Shown here piece after piece: positions 18,724 to 26,438 of a stretch of DNA of 64,000 bases. Position numbers and translations under genes: made by a program. The notes beneath the pieces are model-generated. The model saw only the letters and a program-made list of their open reading frames with translations, did not search any database and was not told the origin of the DNA. The DNA is taken from assembly GCF_000973725.1 (NCBI RefSeq), contig NZ_CP009621.1, positions 372,001 through 436,000 of the forward strand. The letters are read 5' to 3'. Each line of letters opens with the position of its first letter. Positions within the stretch are counted from its first letter, which is position 1. Source of the DNA: Pontibacter korlensis. GTDB lineage: Bacteria > Bacteroidota > Bacteroidia > Cytophagales > Hymenobacteraceae.

Positions 18724-20403
18724 TTATATATTCTGACGCTTCAGCTCGCCAACAGCGTGATCTACTGCTCTGGCAGTAAGTGCCATGTAAGTAAGCGACG
18801 GGTTCTGGCAACCTGCTGAGGTCATGGCTGCACCATCGGTGATGTACACGTTTGGAGCATCCCACACCTGGTTATTCGCGTTCAGTACCGACGATTTAGG
18901 ATCACGTCCCATACGTGCCGTACCCATTTCGTGGATACCTTGCCCCATAGCATAGCCTGCGTCGAAGGTGTTCACGTTCTTCAGACCTGACTGCTCCAGC
19001 ATTTCCTTGGCATCCTCCATCATGTCAATACGCATCTTCTTCTCGTTCTCCTTGATCTCGGCATCGATGGCAAGTACAGGCAAGCCCCACTTGTCTTTCG
19101 TGTTTTTATCGAGCGTAACCTTGTTTTCGTGGTAAGGCAGGGTTTCTCCAAAGGCAGTGATACCCATTGTCCATTTTCCTGGTTCGCTAAGCGCATCCTT
19201 CAGTTCACCGCCAATGTTCATCTCAGCAATCTCACGGCTCCAGCCTTCGCGGCCAGCGCTACCCTGGTAGCCAAAGCCTCGGATGTAGTCACGCTTTTCG
19301 CCGTTGATATTGCGGAAACGAGGAATATAGATACCGTTCGGACGACGGCCGTAATAGTATTTATCTTCGTAGCCCTCTACCTCTCCGGAGGCGCCCACAC
19401 GGAAATGGTGGTCCATCAGGTTATGGCCAAGCACGCCGCTGCTGCTACCTAAGCCGCCATCCCATACATCGGTGGCAGAGTTCATCAGTATCCAGGTCGT
19501 GTTTAGTGTAGAGGCATTCAGGAAGATTACCTTAGCAAAGTACTCGTAGGTTTGGTTGGTTTCAGCATCCAATACCTCCACCCCTTTTGCACGCTTGGTG
19601 TCTTTGTCGTAGATTACTTTTGTAACGATGGAGAAAGGACGAAGCGTCAGGTTACCAGTAGCCATTGCTGCAGGCAATGTCGCAGACTGTGTACTGAAGT
19701 ATCCACCAAACGGACAGCCTAACCAACATTTGTTACGGTATTGGCAGTTTACGCGGTTATGATGTGGCTGCGTGATATTGGCTACACGGCCAATAATCAT
19801 GTGGCGATTGCCTTTGTAGTGGTCCTGTATGCGCTTGGCAACATCTTTCTCCACACAGTTCATGTCCATCGGAGGCATGAAGTCACCATCTGGCAGGTGT
19901 GGAATGCCATCCTTAGAGCCACTGATGCCAGAGAACTTCTCTACATAGCTGTACCAAGGTGCCAGATCTTTGTAGCGGATAGGCCAGTCAACAGCTATAC
20001 CATCCTTGGCGTTGGCCTCAAAGTCCAGATCGCTCAGGCGGTAGCTTTGGCGCCCCCACATAAGTGAGCGGCCACCAACGTGATAGCCACGGAACCAGTC
20101 AAAGCGTTTCACCTCTGTATAAGGACTTTCCTTTTCGTTTACCCAGTACTCGAGGTTTGTTTCCTGTAGCGGGTAATCGCGTCTCAGAACAGGATAGTCC
20201 TCAATCATCTGCTGTGTACGACGTCCGCGGTGCGGGAAATCCCAGGGGTGCTTGTTTGCATTTACATAATCTTTCACGTGCTCTATGTTTCGACCACGCT
20301 CCAGCATGATGGTTTTTAAACCTTTTTCTGAAAGCTCTTTTGCCGCCCAGCCACCAGATATACCTGAGCCTACAACAATCGCGTCATATACGTTTTCCGC
20401 CAT
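18724..20403 (-). CDS. GMC oxidoreductase, probable glucoside 3-dehydrogenase large subunit
   Basis: 559-residue FAD-dependent glucose-methanol-choline oxidoreductase. The FAD-binding Rossmann motif AIVVGSGISGGWAAKEL is at residues about 8-24, and the C-terminal active-site region has GQGIHEMGTARMG and NPSLTYMALTARA. A Cys pair in NCQYRNKCWLGCPFGG (about 218-233) is typical of gluconate 2-dehydrogenase/glucoside 3-dehydrogenase large subunits. There is no signal peptide; export would depend on the Tat-bearing small subunit at 16474-17037. With the cytochrome c at 13553-14038 the three parts of a membrane-linked C3-oxidising dehydrogenase are present. It is the first gene of the - strand cluster. 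Confidence 0.88.
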   Translation of the reverse strand: MAENVYDAIVVGSGISGGWAAKELSEKGLKTIMLERGRNIEHVKDYVNANKHPWDFPHRGRRTQQMIEDYPVLRRDYPLQETNLEYWVNEKESPYTEVKRFDWFRGYHVGGRSLMWGRQSYRLSDLDFEANAKDGIAVDWPIRYKDLAPWYSYVEKFSGISGSKDGIPHLPDGDFMPPMDMNCVEKDVAKRIQDHYKGNRHMIIGRVANITQPHHNRVNCQYRNKCWLGCPFGGYFSTQSATLPAAMATGNLTLRPFSIVTKVIYDKDTKRAKGVEVLDAETNQTYEYFAKVIFLNASTLNTTWILMNSATDVWDGGLGSSSGVLGHNLMDHHFRVGASGEVEGYEDKYYYGRRPNGIYIPRFRNINGEKRDYIRGFGYQGSAGREGWSREIAEMNIGGELKDALSEPGKWTMGITAFGETLPYHENKVTLDKNTKDKWGLPVLAIDAEIKENEKKMRIDMMEDAKEMLEQSGLKNVNTFDAGYAMGQGIHEMGTARMGRDPKSSVLNANNQVWDAPNVYITDGAAMTSAGCQNPSLTYMALTARAVDHAVGELKRQNI

Positions 20404-20720
20404 AAAATAAGGGTGAATTCTTAACTAAAGTATCTATTGAATAAAGCGCATTACCGCTGGGCAAGCTATCTGGAGATTCAAAACTGTCTCCGTGAACAAG
20501 GCCCAACTGTGGGTACATAATTTATCAGAAATCAATATATCTGATCGCTTACATAAAACCAAGTGAGCGATCAGTTTTTCAGGTAATTTATTATCAATTT
20601 CTTCTAAAAGATTACTAATAGGTGGGTAAACATCAATTTAACCTTAGTGAATGCAGTAACACATCCTACTAAAACATGTAGGTGTAGCTGATGAGGGACA
20701 ACGGTTATACTTGTAAAACC
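20404..20720. other. Intergenic region upstream of the GMC cluster
   Basis: About 317 bases without a plausible gene. It must contain the promoter for the GMC operon, but no convincing TAnnTTTG box was found. It holds the hairpin at 20541-20574 listed separately, plus a GGAGA/TCTCC short inverted pair near 20472-20491. Confidence 0.6.
20541..20579 (+). terminator. Terminator-like hairpin with no matching + strand gene
   Basis: CTGATCGCT (20541-20549) pairs with AGCGATCAG (20566-20574), and TTTTT follows on the + strand. All neighbouring genes run on the - strand, where the hairpin is followed only by an AT-rich, not T-pure, tail. It may end an unannotated + strand RNA, block antisense transcription, or be a weak terminator for the gene ending at 20721. 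Confidence 0.5.
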
Positions 20721-21485
20721 TTATAGCTGGAACAGCAGATTGACCTGTAGGATAGACTCGTTCACGTCGCGCAGTCCCACAACGTTATGCCAGTAGCGCC
20801 ACTCAGTACCGGCGTATACTCTACCGGGCTTGCCCTTCAGGTTACCTAAATCCAGGAAGAGCTGAGGCTGGGTGAGGTATTGTGCGGCACCCGGGCCGCG
20901 GTCTCCTATAAAGTCCATAAAGCCCCGGAACCGCAGATGAATTATCTCCGATGCCGGCAGCTTTACATCCCAGCTAGGGGTTATCTGGAACGTGCCGTTA
21001 TACTCAGAGCCATGCTGCTTGTAGTAATATGTTTCAAGCTGTAGTAAGCCTTGCCCAGGCAGCGCAAATTTAAAAGCTGGCCCCAGCAGGTACACAAAAA
21101 AGTCTTCGGTGCCACCAAAGAGTACGTTCACACCTCCTCCCAATAGCACATCGTTTACAGGCCCAAGTCTTACCTCACTACCCGTGGCACGACTCAGGCT
21201 CACCTTAGGGTACCACTCAGCATAGAGTGCGGGGCTCTGCAGACTTACATTATTGGAGAGATCGGCAAAGCCAAAGTGCTCAAAAGCCCCTCTCATGCCG
21301 AAGTGCTCAAAGGTTATAGTAGCCATGTCACCAGACTGGTTCAGGTGACGGCCATACAGTAACTGCAGGTTAGAGCCGCCTGTGTACATTACCTGTGCCT
21401 GTGCGGTACGGCAAAATATCAGCAGCAAAAGCACGGAGAAAAACACCAGCCTTCTGATACCGAGTTGAGTAAAATGTAGGTGCAT
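20721..21485 (-). CDS. Tsx-like / DUF5020 outer-membrane beta-barrel protein
   Basis: About 254 residues from the preferred ATG at 21485, which gives a normal signal peptide (RRLVFFSVLLLLIFCRTAQAQ region). The frame is open upstream for 25 more codons. The mature part alternates aromatic and polar residues (FEHFGMRGAFEHFGF, WYPKVSLSRATG, LLQLETYYYKQ, GTEWRYWHN) and ends in FQL, an outer-membrane-type C-terminus. The pattern resembles nucleoside-specific channel Tsx and the Bacteroidota DUF5020 family. A NupG-like permease lies in the nearby cluster, suggesting a matched outer/inner membrane uptake route. Assignment to Tsx is moderate. Confidence 0.65.
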   Translation of the reverse strand: MHLHFTQLGIRRLVFFSVLLLLIFCRTAQAQVMYTGGSNLQLLYGRHLNQSGDMATITFEHFGMRGAFEHFGFADLSNNVSLQSPALYAEWYPKVSLSRATGSEVRLGPVNDVLLGGGVNVLFGGTEDFFVYLLGPAFKFALPGQGLLQLETYYYKQHGSEYNGTFQITPSWDVKLPASEIIHLRFRGFMDFIGDRGPGAAQYLTQPQLFLDLGNLKGKPGRVYAGTEWRYWHNVVGLRDVNESILQVNLLFQL

Positions 21486-21595
21486 ACAGATGCTTTTTTT
21501 GTGAAGGTCCAGAAAATTCTCCTTATACGAAACCATCTGAAAATTGGCACCCTTTGCCATGTCTTCTAATGTCAGGCAGTGCCTACAAATAAATA

Positions 21596-21624
21596 AGGGT
21601 CTGCAAACTAAGCTTGCAGACCCT
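21596..21624 (-). terminator. Terminator after the six-hairpin glycosidase gene
   Basis: AGGGTCTGCAA (21596-21606) and TTGCAGACCCT (21614-21624) form a perfect 11-bp stem with a 7-base loop. On the - strand it is followed by a T-rich TTATTTATT stretch. It separates the glycosidase from the Tsx-like gene. Confidence 0.8.
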
Positions 21625-21650
21625 CTTCTAAATACTGGTGTCTATTTCCC

Positions 21651-24350
21651 CTACTTGATTTTCACCACACGCATATAATCTACCATCGCCTGGTTTATCT
21701 CGCCGTTCATGTTCTCGTTGTGTGGCTCAAAGGTTAGTGACAGGGTGTGCTTTCCTTTCTTCAGAGACACCTCCACGGCATTCGTAAAGCCCCAGTTGTT
21801 CCACTCGTCGGTGCCACGCTGAGGCAGCACAATGGTGCCAATAAATTCGCTACCTTTCTTCAGGGTACGGATAGCAGCTTTGTTTTCTGTGTTTATCGGT
21901 CCGTTGCCGTTGGCATAGCGGAAGTCTATGGCATACACCCCATCCTCAGGTACAGCAACTTCCACTTTTATACTTGTGTTTTGCTTTTTACTGATCTCGA
22001 CAAAGCCTGTTCCGGAAAAATCGCGGTACGGAAGGCGAGCTTTGGGAGCAGATTTCTCCAGTTCATACACAAGCTTATACTTGTCTGGCACGACTACCAC
22101 TGGTTCGCTTCCGAAAGAGGTTACGCCGTTTGCATCAATTGCCAGCACCATATACTCTGCATAACTGTTGGCCTCAACCGCCAGGCTGGTGCTTTCTGTT
22201 TTCTCCAGTTCTTCACCGTTCCTGATGACCTGGTAAGCAACAGCACCCTCTACGGCTGGCCAGGTGAGTTTACCAGCAGCATAGGTTACCTTAGGCATAT
22301 CCGGAGAAGTATAGTATGCAGTGTGGTTATACTTTCCTCCAGTTTCATTGTTAGCCAGTTCAATCTTGATGGTGTGGCTGCCTGTCAGGTCACCTGGAAT
22401 TTCGGCTCTTTCCAATGACTTGCCATCCATAGTGATAGACTTTATCTCATTACCAAAGCCGCTCATTTCCAAGTTCAGGATTGCGTTTCTGTACTTAACG
22501 TTGGAGAGCTTGCGCTCTCCTGCAAAAGCTTTTGGCACAAACGGCTTCAACACCATCTTGTCTACCTGCATATCCATGCCAAAGAACACTTTGTACACCA
22601 TGCTTAGGTTACCAGCTACGCTCCAAAGCTGCCTGTCGGAGTTGATTTGTGTTCCGGCATAGTCGCCATTGCTAGAGACAAAGTTCTCTTTGTTTGTCAG
22701 GAAAAGTGCGGCCGGGCGATAAATGGCACTTATACTTTCGGCAAGTGCCTCTCCGTTGCCAGCTTTAGCTGCTGCCAGGCTCCAGTAGGCTTGCACAAAA
22801 GGCCAGATGCCGTTGTTATGGTAAGGCGGTATGCCCGGAATCTGTGGATAGATGCTCGGTGTGCCATAGTCTGTTACAGGTGTGCTGGCTACCACTGTTT
22901 TACGACGCGCTTCATCAGCCACACCATACAGTACGCTCAGTGCCTCACCCAAAGCCTCTGCTCTAAGCGACAGAATTTTATAGTTGCGGCCGTACAGGTA
23001 CTGTCCGTAGTAGCCTTTCTCTGCCTGCCACAGGAGCTTGTTCATGCCTTCTTTTATACCTTCGGCTACCTTTCTGAACTTGGCTGCTCCTTCGCTGTCG
23101 TTTAGCAGCTCTGCCATTTGTGCTGCCGCTATATTTGCCTGGTAATGCACAGCGTTTGTGCCCAGGTTCTCCGACTCATAGATATCAGCAGGCTGCATCC
23201 AGAGTGGGTAGGTTTGCTCGCGCCAATCCAGGAAGGATGACTCCCCACGCACCATACCAGTTTCTGTATTGTAGGCGTTCTTATAATCCTCTTCCAGCGA
23301 TTTCTTAATGATGGCATAGGTTTCACGAAGCCACTTCTGATCTCCGGTGGCTTTGTATACTTCCCAGGCAGCCACTGCCCACACCATGCGGTCTGTAGAA
23401 ACCGGGTAAGCGCCGCCTGTACCTGTATCTTGTACAATGCGGCCATCTTTTACCTTCCGCATCAGGCTGTACATAGACACTTTCGGCTGAAGCTGGGCCA
23501 TGCCAAGTATAATGCTATAGCTAATGTCACGTGTCCAAACGCCAGCCCATTCCTTTCCAGTTCTGAAAGTACTGTCCGGCTCAATGTCCATCTGCATCTC
23601 CTCCAGGGCCATATTGTAGAGGGCATCTACGATCGGGTAATTTGAGGTATACTGCGGAAAAGCGGATATATCCTTTGTTAGCTTCCAGTGCGTAGCAGTG
23701 GACTTATCGTCTCCAGGGGCATTAAGCGTGAGGGTAATTTCATAGATGCCGTCACCGTCCGGGTCCTTTAGTTTAAAGCTCTCATTACCGCCCAGGTTGC
23801 TAAAGTCCCAGTTAAGTGGCGCGGTGCCTCCGGCAATGTATATCCCTTTAAAGTCTTCCTTGTAGATCCTATCACCGGTAGGTGTAGTATAAGCCCCCTC
23901 CTTTTCAAAGGCCCGCAGCATCGGGCGCATATCCAGGCGAACGGTCATCTTGGTGTTCGGAGCCAGGTATACATCGTTTGGTATTTGAGTCTGATCGTTG
24001 AACTGTTGCCCAAACGTGATAACAGGTGTCTGGCAGTCACCGCCAAGGCAATTGAAGTGATGGTCTACGCCAGACTTCATTTCGTTGTCGCGGCCGTTGA
24101 TAGCAAACTTAAACTTGATGCGTGGGCTCTGAAATGCATTAGCAGGGCTTTTGTAATCAGTTATTAGCTCTGTGCGGGAAACTACCCGTGCCACATGCTC
24201 GCCCTGCACTACACTATCAGGGTAAATGGCGTAGGCCTCCGACTGCCAAATGGCACCACTGTTAACTTCTGCTCCAGGTTGCTGCGATCTACAGGCTCCC
24301 AGTGCGAGTAATGAAAAGAGTATACTTGACTTAAGGGTGATACGATTCAT
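21651..24350 (-). CDS. Six-hairpin glycosidase-like lipoprotein
   Basis: 899-residue predicted glycosidase. The signal ends at a lipobox (LLALGAC). An N-terminal beta-rich domain (about 25-235) includes DPDGDGIYEITLTL, as seen in starch-binding-like E-set domains. The centre (about 240-620) has an (alpha/alpha)6 barrel pattern with GVWTRDISYSIILGMAQ, DWREQTYPLWMQPADIYES and PYHNNGIWPFVQAYWSLAAA, resembling GH63/GH37 trehalase and debranching folds. A fibronectin-like segment and a C-terminal CBM6/CBM35-like domain (about 775-899) follow. Acidic residues in WTRDIS and FLDWREQ are candidate catalytic groups. The CAZy family and substrate could not be named. It has its own terminator, so it is a separate unit from the GMC cluster. 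Confidence 0.7.
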   Translation of the reverse strand: MNRITLKSSILFSLLALGACRSQQPGAEVNSGAIWQSEAYAIYPDSVVQGEHVARVVSRTELITDYKSPANAFQSPRIKFKFAINGRDNEMKSGVDHHFNCLGGDCQTPVITFGQQFNDQTQIPNDVYLAPNTKMTVRLDMRPMLRAFEKEGAYTTPTGDRIYKEDFKGIYIAGGTAPLNWDFSNLGGNESFKLKDPDGDGIYEITLTLNAPGDDKSTATHWKLTKDISAFPQYTSNYPIVDALYNMALEEMQMDIEPDSTFRTGKEWAGVWTRDISYSIILGMAQLQPKVSMYSLMRKVKDGRIVQDTGTGGAYPVSTDRMVWAVAAWEVYKATGDQKWLRETYAIIKKSLEEDYKNAYNTETGMVRGESSFLDWREQTYPLWMQPADIYESENLGTNAVHYQANIAAAQMAELLNDSEGAAKFRKVAEGIKEGMNKLLWQAEKGYYGQYLYGRNYKILSLRAEALGEALSVLYGVADEARRKTVVASTPVTDYGTPSIYPQIPGIPPYHNNGIWPFVQAYWSLAAAKAGNGEALAESISAIYRPAALFLTNKENFVSSNGDYAGTQINSDRQLWSVAGNLSMVYKVFFGMDMQVDKMVLKPFVPKAFAGERKLSNVKYRNAILNLEMSGFGNEIKSITMDGKSLERAEIPGDLTGSHTIKIELANNETGGKYNHTAYYTSPDMPKVTYAAGKLTWPAVEGAVAYQVIRNGEELEKTESTSLAVEANSYAEYMVLAIDANGVTSFGSEPVVVVPDKYKLVYELEKSAPKARLPYRDFSGTGFVEISKKQNTSIKVEVAVPEDGVYAIDFRYANGNGPINTENKAAIRTLKKGSEFIGTIVLPQRGTDEWNNWGFTNAVEVSLKKGKHTLSLTFEPHNENMNGEINQAMVDYMRVVKIK

Positions 24351-24594
24351 GAGGTGTGGTTTCTAAACAAATGCACCATATACGATACTTCAAAGTATAG
24401 GAAGCTTAAAATTACAGCTTAAATAAAAAAATCAAGGCAGTACTACTTTTTGTGGGTGAACATACAACACTGTCCCTAAGCCGAACAGTCTGGTACAGAT
24501 GCCTCTAAGGTAGAACGAGCGGCTGCATGTTTGAAAATAAATTTACGCTACAAGTTTCCTGTATGATGCAATACACCACACCTATCTTCAAACA

Positions 24595-24616
24595 GAAGAG
24601 GGTGTCCTAAAAGGGC
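24595..24616 (+). repeat. Left terminal inverted repeat of the IS
   Basis: Matches the reverse complement of 26367-26388 at 19 of 22 positions. The end also folds on itself: AGAGGG at 24598-24603 pairs with CCCTCT at 24618-24623, extending with G-T pairs. Confidence 0.8.
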
Positions 24617-24650
24617 GCCCTCTTTGCGTTTATCCGGTTGCTATTGTTTT

Positions 24651-26324
24651 TCAGGCGGCCATGTAGAGAACGGCTCGTCTCGGGCTGAAAAAGGCGGAAA
24701 AGTGGTCCAGCAAGCAAGCATGAGCCGCGGTCGGCTGTTTCAGCGCGCCAGAGAGGCCGGAGGCGGCCCTTTCCAGCGCCTCTTCGAAGGCTTTTACTCC
24801 CTTTCGGGCTACTTTGCGCAGGTTATGGGCCACAGCGGCCAGGCCAAAGTCCACCTCGGCTTTGGCCAGCGTGCGCAACCTAAAGCGGGTGAAGCGGTTG
24901 TTGCTCTTGACCTGCCCAAACACGGCCTCGGGCTCAATGGCCCTTTGCCTGCGGTGGCGCACCCCCTCCTCGCTCAACAGTAGCTCCCGGGCCTTTGCCT
25001 TCAGGCGCTGGAGCCGGTGGTTGACCTCGATGACTCTGTTGCCCTTGCCCCTGAAGCACTGCCCTCTTAAGGGGCAACTCTCGCACCGGCGGGCCTGGTA
25101 GCGGCTCACCTGCGAGACATAACCCAAGTCAGATGTACGCTCGTACTGGCCCACCTGCTCCAGCCGCTGGCCCATGGGGCAGACGAAGAAGTCCTCCTGC
25201 TGGTTATAGTACAGGTTAAGCGGATGGAAGATGTCATTTCGGAACTTGCGCTTCTGCTCTTGATGGAAGTAGTTGTACTTGACATAGGCCTGGATCTGCT
25301 TATCCTCGAGCCAGGCGTAGTTCTGCTCCGAGCCGTAGCCGGCGTCGGCCACCACTTCTTTTGACTGCTGCTGGTAATGCTCCTGGAACTGCTGTAGGTG
25401 GGCAATCAGGGTGGCCGTGTCGCCCGGCCGCTGGTGCAAAGAGAAGTTGGTGATCAGCTGGTTCTCCGAGCTGATCTGCACGTTGTAGGCCGGCTTCAGC
25501 TGCCCGTTCTTCATGTGGTCTTCTTTCATCCGCATGAAGGTGGCGTCCTCGTCTGTTTTGCTATAGCTGTTCCTGTCACCGAGCTTCTCTAACTGCTCCT
25601 CGTATTTTTGTAGTCGCGGCAGGTGCTCTTTTTCCAGTTTGGCCACCTGCTTGCGGGCTTTCTTGTCCAGCTCAGCCACGTGCTCGTTGAGCTTTTGAAT
25701 CTCCTCTTTGAGCCGGTGGGCGTCCACCTTCTCGGGCAGCCGCTCCTGGGGCGCTTTCCTGTCTTCTTTGATGGCCTGGCCGATGTCACAGAGCACGCTG
25801 CGGATCTTCCGCTCCAGCTTTTCTTTGTTCTTCTCCACTGAGCCCCGCCACACGAAAGTATAGCGATTGGCGGCTGCCTCTATCTTGGTGCCGTCCACGT
25901 ACTGGGTCTCGAGGCTCACATACTCCAACCGGTGCATCAGGCGCACCACCTGGGCGAAGAGCTCCTGGACCTGGTTTTTGAGGCGACGGCTTCTAAAGTC
26001 ATTGATGGTGCGGAAGTCGGGGGTGCTGCCGCCCGAGAGCCACATGAAGTGGATGTTCTCTTCCAGGGCCCGGGCAATGCGGCGGCAGGAATAGATGTTG
26101 TTCAGGTAAGCGTAGAAGAGCACTTTCAAGAGCATCCGTGGGTGGTAGCTGCTCGTGCCCCCGCCTTTATAGGTGGCTATGATGCGGTCGATGTTGAGCT
26201 CATCGACCACCCGGTCCACGAGCCGCACCGGGTGGCCTTCCGGGATGCGGTCTCCGATGCTTTGGGGGAACAGGACCACCTGGTGGCCCGGCTGCTCCTT
26301 GAAAACAACGTTGCGCCTTTTCAT
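24651..26324 (-). CDS. IS1182-family transposase
   Basis: Intact 557-residue DDE transposase. Order of parts: an N-terminal DUF772-type domain (for example GGGTSSYHPRMLLKVLFYAY, about 55-74), first catalytic Asp in TQYVDGTKIEAAAN (about 139-152), a long charged coiled-coil insert (about 180-265), second Asp in EVVADAGYGSEQNY (about 322-335), a Cys cluster (CESCPLRGQCF) of the DDE_Tnp_1-associated type, and the Glu in IEPEAVFGQVKSN (about 474-486). All three catalytic acids are present and there is no frameshift, so it is probably active. The codon use is G/C-rich relative to flanking genes. Confidence 0.95.
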   Translation of the reverse strand: MKRRNVVFKEQPGHQVVLFPQSIGDRIPEGHPVRLVDRVVDELNIDRIIATYKGGGTSSYHPRMLLKVLFYAYLNNIYSCRRIARALEENIHFMWLSGGSTPDFRTINDFRSRRLKNQVQELFAQVVRLMHRLEYVSLETQYVDGTKIEAAANRYTFVWRGSVEKNKEKLERKIRSVLCDIGQAIKEDRKAPQERLPEKVDAHRLKEEIQKLNEHVAELDKKARKQVAKLEKEHLPRLQKYEEQLEKLGDRNSYSKTDEDATFMRMKEDHMKNGQLKPAYNVQISSENQLITNFSLHQRPGDTATLIAHLQQFQEHYQQQSKEVVADAGYGSEQNYAWLEDKQIQAYVKYNYFHQEQKRKFRNDIFHPLNLYYNQQEDFFVCPMGQRLEQVGQYERTSDLGYVSQVSRYQARRCESCPLRGQCFRGKGNRVIEVNHRLQRLKAKARELLLSEEGVRHRRQRAIEPEAVFGQVKSNNRFTRFRLRTLAKAEVDFGLAAVAHNLRKVARKGVKAFEEALERAASGLSGALKQPTAAHACLLDHFSAFFSPRRAVLYMAA

Positions 26325-26366
26325 GCCTACTAAAATAGCAAAAGGCGAATAAATGAAAAAGGGACT

Positions 26367-26388
26367 GCCCTTTTTGGACAGCCCCTTC
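26367..26388 (-). repeat. Right terminal inverted repeat of the IS
   Basis: Partner of 24595-24616. Like the left end it lies within a longer imperfect palindrome (GGGACTGCCC at 26361-26370 facing GGACAGCCCC at 26376-26385). Confidence 0.8.
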
Positions 26389-26438
26389 CCGCTATCTTAA
26401 AGGGACCTGGTTTTTCTTACAAGAAGGTGCAGGGACTG

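Larger units (their letters stand above)
24595..26388 (-). mobile_element. IS1182-family insertion sequence
   Basis: An apparently complete insertion sequence of about 1.8 kb with one transposase gene and imperfect 22-bp terminal inverted repeats at 24595-24616 and 26367-26388 (three mismatches; core GTCC-N-AAAAGGGC). It sits in a spacer between the glycosidase and the TPR histidine kinase and disrupts no visible gene. Its base composition is visibly richer in G+C than its neighbours, consistent with acquisition. CTATCTT occurs outside both ends (24582-24588 and 26392-26398), but at unequal distances from the repeats, so a target duplication is uncertain. Confidence 0.88.

Noticed and set aside
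21747..22418. 223-codon antisense frame within the six-hairpin glycosidase gene
   Set aside because: Shadow of a gene with strong domain support; no recognisable protein features.
24582..26398. CTATCTT as a 7-bp target site duplication of the IS
   Set aside because: The two copies are six and three bases from the terminal repeats, so they do not flank identical ends; may be chance.
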